64,000 nt of DNA from contig OY992540.1 in NCBI GenBank assembly GCA_963921195.1, forward strand, positions 23,324,262 to 23,388,261, given 5' to 3'. The notes under the pieces are model-generated. The model ran no database searches. It saw nothing but the letters and a program-made list of their open reading frames with translations, and was not told the DNA's origin. How positions within the stretch are numbered: the first letter of the stretch is position 1; each line of letters starts with the position of its first letter. Positions 56,196-64,000 of the stretch are shown here, one piece after another. The DNA comes from Pegoplata infirma. Taxonomy: Eukaryota > Arthropoda > Insecta > Diptera > Anthomyiidae. The position numbers and the translations under genes were made by a program.

Positions 56196-56540
56196 TGCAA
56201 CTTTAACCATGGTGAATGTAGGGTGAAACGCAGGCGACGTTTACCCATTTCTATTTGCTATCTTGATCCCCTATGATCGTGCGTTTTTGACGCGTTGGCA
56301 ATCCCCAATGATTGCTCCCACTGGAAAAGGGAAATTTCTAATTGGTTGTAAAATTCTCTTTTTATTAAATCCTTTTTGTTCCCTTTTTCTATTATACATA
56401 CTTTTTGTAGTTTTTAAGTTAGTTTGTAGTTAGTTAGATTTTGTTACAAAGCCACTGAAGGCAACAGTCATATATCAAGAAATCTTTTTTAAATTTCAAC
56501 TCAGTGAAACTGAAATAAATGTTATAAAAAACCGGCAGTT
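56196..56540 (+). other. 3' untranslated / possible 3' LTR region
   Basis: Less AT-rich than the flanking DNA. 'tgttaatgcaactttaacca' begins at 56192, and an AATAAA polyadenylation signal lies at 56514-56519. No copy of this sequence was found 5' of gag, so LTR status is unproven. Confidence 0.4.
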
Positions 56541-58167
56541 TTTGGAATTAAGAAAAACTGTAAATGCAGTTGTGTAAACAAGACCTTGAACCATCACTGA
56601 GCAATGTTTAAGGATTACCCCACTTTATCCGTAAAAGTTACAGAGGGTTAAAGTTGAAAAATCGATAAAAATGGCTTGAAATAATCCATAGTTTTTACAT
56701 TATTTCGCTTTTTTTTTAAGTTCTTCTTATATTTCAATCTTTTCCGGCATAACACAAAGTCAGTACATATAAGAGATTATTTTAATGTTGGTTTGATAGA
56801 TGCTTCATCGCTTGGTAAGAAGTTATAAGACGGTTAAATTTTGAAACCAAAAATTAAGAGTTTTTAAATTTTCGAGGTTTTTTGATCAGGGATTTCGGCC
56901 CCCTCTATAAAATGCAAAAAGTTGAACTAGAGTTGGTAGCTGTTGTAATTCTTAACATTTTGGAATTAATCCCGTTAATGTGCCACGAATAGTTAAGGAG
57001 TTTCAGCAGATCAAAGTTCGCAAGAAAAAACGTAATTTTTTTAAAATACCAGTTTTCGCGAGGCACATTCGCGGTTTCATTCCAAATTTGGTGGACTCTT
57101 GCGTAAACCGAGTTTTTTGTGAGTTTACATAAAAAAATCACTGGCGGGTTTATAAAAAATAAATTGCAAAAATTTTATGGCATTTTTGAAAATTGTGCGA
57201 AATTTGCAAATCTGTTTCCTATTTTTTTTAGTAGCAATTAATGCATCATGTTCATTTTAATACACCAAAAGACGTCCCTTAACGAGTAGAACTGATTTGC
57301 TTTTTGACTTTTTACTTTAAGCCATTCTGAGCGGAAAGCGCGATGATTTTATCTAAACCTGTTTTGATCTGGCACATCCAAGGCTTTACACGAAATCGGA
57401 TGAAATTTTTTTTAAATGAAAGCCCACTTGATGTGTAATCATAAAATCACAGGCGGGTTAAAAAATTTTGATGATTATAGATTTTTTGGACCATATTAAA
57501 TTTTCTTGTTATAAAAAAGCATCACCGATTTTTTTTTAACTACTGGTACAATGATACGATTTTCCGTGATTTTCTTCAGTAATACCAACGCGTATTGCCT
57601 AAATATGTTATAAAAAATTGTGAAACTTTTCTTTTACCGCGAATTAATCGCGATTTTAGGTACTTAGATATTTTTTTTTTTAAATCGTTTGGTCATTAAA
57701 GGGTTAAATTTATATCATATATTTTAGAAGAAATGATATATCCTGGCATGTTTTAATAACGCATGCAACAAATGTGTAGAAAATAAAATCTTTAAAATAT
57801 TTTTAAGATTTTTAAAACCGCTAAATCTTAAAACCGCCATAACTTTTGACCCCCTTGCGCGATTTAATTGACGCGAACGAATTTCTTATTCTTAAATAGC
57901 ATCTAATATTTATGCCAACTTTCATCGATGTGCCATCAAAACAAAAATCACATCTTTTTTAACTCAAAATTTAAGTCTAAAACGGAACTCCTCATATATA
58001 ATTTTGTCAAGTATGGTTAAAACCGTCATAGACGGCAAACCTCATATTTTGGTATAATCAATAAAATAGCCATTGAAGGCCCCCTTTAAATTTTATTGAT
58101 ATTGAAAAAAAACAACAGAGTTTTATTCAAACCCAATCGTGGCTAAAGGAGCCGCCAACCCCCGCAA
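56541..58167. other. Unclassified, possibly decayed repeat sequence
   Basis: 1.6 kb with relatively GC-rich words ('gcgggttaaaaaatttt' and 'ggcgggtttataaaaaat', 'cgccataacttttgaccc', 'gcgcgatttaattgacgcga') that look like an ancient interspersed element. No long reading frame, no inverted termini found. Related wording occurs at 10860-11200. Confidence 0.4.
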
Positions 58168-59400
58168 CATTAAGAAAAAATACTTTTTTTTAGAAAAATA
58201 CTTTTTTAAGAAAAAATACTTTTTTAAGAAAATACTTTTTTAGGAAAAAAATACTTTTTTAAAAAAGCAATTTTTTAAAAAAAAATACTTTTTTAACAAA
58301 AAATACTTTTAAAGAAAGTGTTTTAAAGAAAAAGTACTTTTTTAAAAAAGTACTATTTTAAGAAAAAATACTTTATTAAGAAAAAATACTTTTTTAAGAA
58401 AAACTACTTTTTTAAGAAAAAAATACTTTTTAAGAAAATACTTTTTTATTAAAAAAAAATACTCTTTTAAGAAACAGTACTTCTTAAGAAAAAGTACTTT
58501 TTCAGAAAAACTGCTTTTTTTAAGAAAAAGTACTTTTTTTAAGAAACAGTAATTTTTTTAAGAAGCATTACTTTTTTTAAGAAAAAGTACTTTTTTTTAG
58601 AAACAGTACTTTTTTTTTTTTAAAAAAATACTTTTTAAAAAAATTACTTTAAAAAAAAGTACTTTTTTTCCTAAAAAAAAACAAAATGTTCTACAAAAAA
58701 TATTCATTACTTTACAAGAACTTTTTTCAAAAAGAGGGTTTAAATTATTATTTAAAGGCACTTTTTTCATTTTAAGAGAAAGCTTTTTAATTTTTTTTAA
58801 GAAAATTCAGTTAATATCCAAAAACTTTTTAAATAGAAGGCAAAATCTATGTACCCTAATTCCTAAAAAAAACAATTTCTTTTTAAAAAATTTTATCTTT
58901 TTTTTACTTTTTTATTTAAAGAATTTTCTTAAAAACTTCTTAAAAATTTACATATCCAAAAAAAAAAAAGTTATAAAAGTTTTTTTTTTTTAGGAAAAGT
59001 AATTTTTTAAGAAAAAGTACTTTTTAAGAAAAAGTACTTTTTTAAGAAAAAGTACGTTTTTTAAGAAAAAATACTTTTTTTAGAACAAGTACTTTTTTAA
59101 GAAAAAGTACTTTATTAAGAAAAAGTACTTTAAAAAAAAAAGTGTTTTTTTTTCAAGAAAAAGTACTTTTTTTTTAAAAATGTACTACTTTAAGAAAAAA
59201 TACTTTTTTAAGAAAAAACACTTTTTTAAGAAAATTAAGAAAAAGTACTTTTTTAAGAAAAAGTACTTTTTTCAGAAAAACTACATTTTCAGAAAAACTA
59301 CTTTTTCAGAAAAACTACTTTTTTAAAAAAAGTAATATTTAAGAAACAGTACTTTTTTAAAAAATTACTTTTGAAAAAAGTACTTTTTTCTAAAAAAAAA
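58168..59400. repeat. 18-base minisatellite, block 5, with embedded spacer
   Basis: The same 'tacttttttaagaaaaa' monomer as at 43.5-48.6 kb, resuming 9.6 kb further on. It includes the ~300-base spacer (58670-58970) matching 48170-48470, and a third, shorter spacer copy at 59400-59575. Confidence 0.92.
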
Positions 59401-59583
59401 ACAATATGTTCTCAAAAAAAAATCTTTAATTTACAATAAGTTTTTTCAAAAATAAAGATTTTAAATTATAATTTAAAGGTACTTTTTTCTTTTTAAGAGA
59501 AAGCTATTTAATTTTTTTTAGGAAAACTTAGTAAACATCCAAAAAGCTTTTAAATAGAAGGCAAAATCTTTAAACAATAATTA

Positions 59584-59852
59584 CGGAATTCACATGGGTA
59601 TCGTATTTGTTGTATAGTTGTATTGTCCTATCTAAAAACAGAGTTGGTTAAAATTATTTATCGCTCATTCGATAATTTTCTCTTAAATTCTCATCTTGTT
59701 AGCATACTTGAAAATAGCACACAAAACAGAGGTATAAATGTTATATCGTCATATCGTGTAAGTGTCGTATTAGTAATTTAAAGTTTTAACAACCCTGTTT
59801 TTAGATAGCACAATACAACTATACAAGAGATACGATACCCATGTGAACTCCC
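59584..59852. repeat. TA-flanked MITE, 269 bases, ~68-base inverted termini
   Basis: TA-CGGAATTCACATGGGTATCG at 59582 is mirrored by 'cgatacccatgtgaactccc'-TA ending at 59854. The arms continue through 'ttgtatagttgtattg' and 'tatctaaaaacag' with few mismatches. The centre is unique and non-coding. Clean flanks and good arm identity suggest a fairly young insertion. Confidence 0.8.
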
Positions 59853-59854
59853 TA

Positions 59855-60984
59855 AATGTATTTTAAATTTTTTGATAAAAATTAATAATAAAAATGTTCA
59901 TAAATTGAATCTTTTTTGGCCCATAGTGCATTGTGGTTAAAATTGTGTTGGTAGCTGTAAATACACAAAGTATAACACAAACGACACATATACAATCTCA
60001 TATAAATTGCATACATTGAAAAGGTAGAGAGACTAATAATTGCCACAATTGCTACACCATATAAATTAACTTTGTTAGTTGTTCATATGTGTGTGTACGT
60101 GTTTGTGTGCAAGTGCACTTGTATGTATGATATGGAATCATTAGTATGTGTATAGTGTGTGTGGTAGCATATATAGACATATAAGGCTCAAGTACACTCA
60201 AGCGGTCAGCGTGTCATGTATTAATTTCATTAAAATTGACTTTTTGTTGTTGTTGCTGTTGTGTTTGCTGTAGCTGCTACTGCTCCTGTTGACCATCCAA
60301 TGTTACTAAAAGCTCCTCTTGTTGTGTGCAGCAATGTTTTTCAATTGAAATTCATAGTGAATTATATGAAAAAAATAAAAAAAAATGCACAGACAAAAAC
60401 AAATTGAATAAAAGTGCATCCAACAACAGCACAAACTCAAACAAAGGAAACCTATTAGGTTTTGTCGTGTATGTGAATACATGTGAATGTATGTGCAGAG
60501 GGAAGTGTAAATGTATGAGTGCATGTGGTATTGGCTAAATTGAATTGGTAAGACCTTGTTCAAAAAAAAAATGCCAAACCAAAAAAAATCCGAAAACAAA
60601 ATTGAAATTGAAAACTGTCAAATGTACAAAGTTGTGTGTGTGTGTGTTACAATCATAACGTGTTGTTCGGCTTTTAACCCCCTCAATACATGTTTGCAGA
60701 TCTGCTTTTTTGTAGTTTATGTAATCCCCCAAAAAACATTGAACACTTACATGGAAGTCGTCCACTGTTAAATTTTTCTTTACACTGTTGTACTATTAAA
60801 AGCGTGAGACATTTTTGGTTTTTGGTCTTTACTTCTTTAATTTACATTATATAAAAATGATATAACTTAAAATTGTTCTTTTAACTTTGCCCTAGTGATG
60901 AGTTTAATTTACCTAAGTTTAGTATACCTAAGTTCTCTTTTAAATATAAAAAATAACATTTTCTCCATTTTAGGAAAAATGCTT
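59855..60984. other. No gene established
   Basis: TG-rich patches ('gtgtgtgtacgtgtttgtgt' near 60090) and 'ttgttgttgttgctgttg' near 60245 are simple sequence. Short open frames on both strands at 60300-60770 overlap one another and show no domain. Confidence 0.5.
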
Positions 60985-61345
60985 TTAAAAAAAGACTTTG
61001 TGAAAAACATTTCTTTTAAAAAGGTGGTTTTTTATGAAAACGTCCGTTTTTTAGAAAAGGTGCCTTGTTTTTCATTAAAAGTACTTTTTCTAAAAAAAAT
61101 AATTTTTAACAAAACTTTAAATGTCTCAGAATATGCGATTTTTTTTTTTTTCTGAGTGTTTTTCACAAACAAACTTTTTTCAAAACATTTCTTTTTAAAA
61201 AGTATTTCTTTTTTTTAATAAAGTAACTTTTTATGAAAACGTCCTTTTTTTAGAAAACGCACCTTGTTTTTCATAAAAAGTACTTTTTCTTAAAAAAAAT
61301 CCTTTTTAATAAAACTTTAAGTGTCTCAGAACATGGGACTTTTTC
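60985..61345. repeat. Tandem duplication, ~190-base unit
   Basis: 'ttttatgaaaacgtcc', 'cttgtttttcat', 'aaaagtactttttct' and 'actttaantgtctcagaa' occur near 61031-61133 and 61222-61331. The unit contains GTACTTTTT words like the 18-base array, so it may be a diverged derivative. Confidence 0.7.
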
Positions 61346-61435
61346 TTTTTTTGTTTTTCACAAAAAAAATTCTTAAAATCTGAAAAATATAATCTGTGAC
61401 CCCTTAACATGATAATGTCTTTAGGTTCATGTCTC

Positions 61436-61810
61436 ACGACGCCACCTTAGTTGGACTATATGAGCTAAAGACTAAAAAAGGACATAAAAATTACTGTTTT
61501 TATTTTCTTAAAACCAAAAAGGTTTGTAACTTGGATAATACAAAAATAAAAAATAAATTCTCCTGCTGGTCAATAAAACGTAATAGTAATATGTTTTTTC
61601 ATCAAATAAAATGATTCCTCTAATTTTTTTCATCAACAACCCACTATTTTTTTTAAAAATTTAAAAATTTTTTTTTTCATCAAACATCTATTTTTTTCAT
61701 AAAAATCTATTGAATCAATTTTTGTTATCAAACACCTTTTTTTAATATTTTTTTTTTTTTTTTCATTGAAAAAAATTTTTCATCAAAAACTTTTTTCATT
61801 AATTAATTTT
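61436..61810. repeat. Dispersed repeat with (ttttttcatcaaa)n tail, second copy
   Basis: 'acgccaccttagttggacta' and the following ~90 bases match 16503-16620; a 'ttttttcatcaa' array follows from ~61595. See 16503-17150. Confidence 0.65.
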
Positions 61811-62053
61811 TTTTTTAACATTTTTTATACTCTCCACTTACAATTGGCGAGTTGCCTTGATTAAATATTTATCACATTAAAACGGAAGGCACCACAATCT
61901 CAAAAATTTACATTCTTATATAGTTTTGTATGGACTATCGATTAATTTTTTTTTTTTTTTGAAAAGTTTTCAGAACCCGTTCTGAAATTTTCTATTTTTT
62001 AAAAAAAGTCAATTTATCAAAAATCCTGACGCTTTTTTTTTAAATTTTTTTTT

Positions 62054-62365
62054 TAAGTTAAGATGTTTGTCCAACCACACAAAAAAATTCAGTCCATCCA
62101 CACAAAAAATTCATTTTTCGAGAAAATCGCATTTGAAATTTAAATTTCATAACAACTTTGTAATTTGCTTGTATTTTCTTTTTTTAACGTTGCGAATGAG
62201 TATTATTAATTACATAAATATTACTCATACGCTCTGTTGAATCAAGAAAATACAAGCAATTTACTAAATTGTTATGAAATTAAAAATTCATATGCGATTT
62301 TCTCGAAGAAAACGAATAACGCGTTTCTGAATCATTTTGTGTGGATGGACAAAAATCTTAACTTT
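62054..62365. repeat. Inner foldback element
   Basis: 'aagttaagatgtttgtccaa' at 62055 and 'ggacaaaaatcttaactt' ending ~62364 are complements, as are 'gagaaaatcgcatttgaa' with 'ttcatatgcgattttctc' and 'aatttgcttgtattttctt' with 'aagaaaatacaagcaattt'. The loop is near 62209 ('taattacataaata'). Confidence 0.85.
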
Positions 62366-62382
62366 AAAAAAAATTAATAAAA

Positions 62383-62917
62383 AGAAGTGAGAGTGTTAAA
62401 TTCGGCTGTGCCGAATCTTTTATACCGTCCAAAATGTAAAAAAAAAAAAAATTGTTAGGAGAGTTTTTATTTTATTTTGGTGGTTAATAGGGGTCAGTGG
62501 GGGACTTTAAGAGCACCGTCCCATCACGATAAATATACCAAATGTTTCATTTATTTAACAAAAATACAAAAAAACATGTAAAAAAGTGTATTTTTTCAGA
62601 TGTTGGTTCAGTTCTTCAAGGGGAAACTTTTTTCCCCCTGGCCCGTATTGCCCATTCACGAACTTAACCTGCCTATGAACATGAGACATATTTGTGCCAA
62701 ACTTCTGGAGTCTAGCTGTTTGATTTTGGACTGCATTGTGTCATCTACAGACAGACGGACGGACGGACGGACAGACGGACATTCACAAAATGTCTTAGAA
62801 TCGATCATAGATCAATAATATATATACTTTATGGGGTCCCCGACCGACATTTCGATGCGTTACAAATGAAATGACAAAGTGCTTATACCCCCATACGGTG
62901 GTTGGAGGGTATAAAAG
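62383..62917 (-). mobile_element. HINE / mini-me-like element, full copy K
   Basis: 'gagtgttaaattcggctgtg' with the stem ATTCGGC/GCCGAAT, 'ataccgtccaaaatgt', 'ggtcagtgggggacttta', 'tttggactgcattgtgtcat', '(GACG)n', 'tatactttatggggtccc', 'gatgcgttacaaatgaaatg', and finally 'cggtggttggagggtataaa'. Both ends are present in ~535 bases. It sits inside the outer inverted repeat. The 72-codon frame 62600-62818 is incidental. Confidence 0.75.
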
Positions 62918-63109
62918 GTGGCCGGATTTTTGATAAATTGAATTTCTTAATAAATGAAAAAATTTCAGAATGGGTTCTGAAAATTTTCACAAAAAAAATT
63001 TAATTGATAGCCCATACAAAACTATATAAGAATGTAAATTTTTGAGATTGTGGTGCATTCCGTTTTAATGTGATAAATATTTAATTAAGGCAACTCGCCA
63101 CAAATTTGA

Positions 63110-63410
63110 CCATTTTTACAATATTTGACCACGCCTCCTAAGCCCAGTTTTTGAAAAATTGAAAAACAAAAAATTCAATTTTCTAAGTTTCATATTGGGC
63201 TTTCCATACAACCTATTCAGAAGTTTACTGTATACGCTAAATAAGAATCTAAGGTAAGATTTTCATATGGCAGATTTCAATTTAGCAACCCATCAAACCT
63301 GTTCTTAAAGAGTTTTTATTGAATCCGTTATTTAGAAAAAAAAAAAATCGCAATGTTGGATCCGCCATTTTGAATTTTGAAAGTCCAAATGCAGATTCTT
63401 CTTAAGCGAC
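63110..63410. repeat. Decayed repeat of the 'gccatattggatccgc' family
   Basis: 'aatgttggatccgccatttt' near 63353 and the surrounding sequence resemble units of the 270-base repeat at 11.5-12.3 kb. No gene. Confidence 0.45.
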
Positions 63411-63554
63411 CCGCAGAACCCGTGTATTAAGAGTTTTAAGCGAATCTGTAATATTTTTGAAAAATTTGGCGTCATATTGGATCCGCAGAACCCGTGTATG
63501 AAGAGTTTTAAGCGAATCTGTAATATTTTTGAAAAATTTGGCGTCATATTGGAT
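63411..63554. repeat. 72-base perfect-looking tandem duplication
   Basis: 'ccgcagaacccgtgta' starts at 63411 and 63483; the two units differ by a single base seen ('gtattaag' versus 'gtatgaag'). A recent duplication. The overlapping minus-strand frames only reflect that 72 is divisible by three. Confidence 0.9.
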
Positions 63555-63664
63555 CCGCCATATTGAAATACAAAATCCGCCACTCGGCATTGGAAAGTAA
63601 ATTATTTTAAGTAACTTCGAATTTCTTTTGAAAAAAGCGTTGTGCCCAGTTGGCGAAGAACCCC

Positions 63665-64000
63665 TCATATATATCATTGATCAGTGAGCGATTATAAGAC
63701 ATGTCCGTTTTCCGTCTTTCTGTCCGTTTGTCCGTCTGTGAAAATGGTGATTATGGCCAAAGTATTAAACAGATATGACTAAGACTCAGTATTTTTACTT
63801 GTTGTTGCCCTAAGCTTGTTGGTATTGCATTTGGGTGAAATCGGTTCAGCGGTTCAAACGTTATGAAAGAAAATGTAAGGACACCTAGAAAATTTCGGTA
63901 CATTCAACATAACCTAAAAATACAAAATGCTTTAATTCTTCTGCTGGTTGACAAATGTAAAAAGAATTGATTACCGAATGGAATTTAAACAAGTACAAAC
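63665..64000 (+). mobile_element. HINE-like element, running off the window
   Basis: 'gatcagtgagcgattataag', a degenerate (GTCY)n tract 'gtccgtttgtccgtctgtg', then 'gtgaaatcggttcagcggtt' and 'ggtacattcaacataaccta', shared with 46826-47060. The end lies at or beyond 64000. Confidence 0.6.

Larger units (their letters stand above)
48800..56540 (+). mobile_element. BEL/Pao retrotransposon with a third ORF
   Basis: The order is leader, Gag with zinc knuckles, aspartic protease, reverse transcriptase, RNase H, integrase and a C-terminal DUF5641-like segment, which is the BEL/Pao (Belpaoviridae) order. A third ORF with zinc knuckles follows. Two lesions in gag-pol (frameshift at 51953-51960, stop at 53470-53472) and one stop in the third ORF make this copy defective as sequenced. 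I could not find a pair of LTRs. 'tgttaatgcaac' at 56192 could start a 3' LTR, but no counterpart was seen near 48600. The outer limits given are guesses. Confidence 0.7.
61846..63099. repeat. Outer inverted repeat enclosing nested elements
   Basis: Bases 61846-62025 and 62924-63099 are reverse complements. 'ggcgagttgccttgattaa' pairs with 'ttaattaaggcaactcgcc', 'ccacaatctcaaaaatttac' with 'gtaaatttttgagattgtgg', and 'caatttatcaaaaatcc' with 'ggatttttgataaattg'. Between the arms lie a second foldback (62054-62365) and a HINE copy (62383-62917), giving a layered insertion history. Confidence 0.85.

Noticed and set aside
48931..56315. Shared 'aatccccaatgatt' at 48931 and 56305 as a trace of LTRs
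   Set aside because: Similarity does not extend on either side; 14 bases alone are not enough to call an LTR.
60300..60771. Overlapping open frames of 60-100 codons on both strands
   Set aside because: No domain; composition follows TG- and A-rich simple sequence. Frames on both strands overlap each other, as expected by chance.

Overview
This is a very AT-rich eukaryotic window with no recognisable host gene. The content points to a higher dipteran, probably a calyptrate fly. It has many interspersed elements of the mini-me/DINE-1 (helentron-associated, HINE) type with their (TA)n - core - (GTCY)n signature, a BEL/Pao LTR-type retrotransposon, a LOA/I-like LINE tail, Tc1-type elements with TA target sites, and long minisatellite arrays. 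Species assignment is inference. Nothing prokaryotic (operons, RBS, CRISPR) is present.

Layout. 1-14 kb: foldback elements and MITEs (1-563, 2104-2400, 2507-3013, 6137-6973, 7606-8086), a hairpin-forming minisatellite (4.5-5.7 kb), a 498-bp tandem duplication (8.1-9.2 kb), a ~270-bp tandem repeat (11.5-12.3 kb) and HINE copies. 14-20 kb: a palindromic Tc1-like element (14842-16442) made of two inverted copies of a transposase 3' half, inserted at a TA inside a tRNA-derived SINE-like repeat whose uninterrupted relatives lie at 641-1041; further MITEs follow. 21-30 kb: a cluster of HINE copies, a 1.1-kb foldback with 4-bp flanking repeats (25442-26550), a ~146-bp satellite and a 16-bp satellite apparently born inside it. 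31.5-42 kb: a ~26-bp minisatellite with higher-order structure, interrupted by a 5'-truncated LINE fragment with an intact RNase H reading frame. 43.5-48.6 and 58.2-59.4 kb: an 18-bp near-palindromic minisatellite on both sides of the BEL/Pao element.

The BEL/Pao element (about 48.8-56.5 kb) holds the only substantial protein-coding block. Gag-protease is followed by reverse transcriptase-RNase H and integrase, all with catalytic residues visible, broken by one frameshift at a T8 run and one in-frame TAG. Downstream of integrase, where an env-like gene would sit, is a third reading frame. It repeats the Gag zinc-knuckle block and a protease-like fold but lacks the protease active-site triad. 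It starts 8 bases after a textbook 3' splice acceptor, and a matching 5' splice donor lies in the leader. This arrangement would give a spliced subgenomic mRNA and is the best candidate here for an undescribed system. No LTR pair could be recognised by eye, so the element's boundaries are uncertain.

From 59.5 kb to the end: a TA-flanked MITE (59584-59852), a nested inverted-repeat structure (61846-63099) containing a second foldback and a full HINE copy, and a HINE copy running to the window edge.
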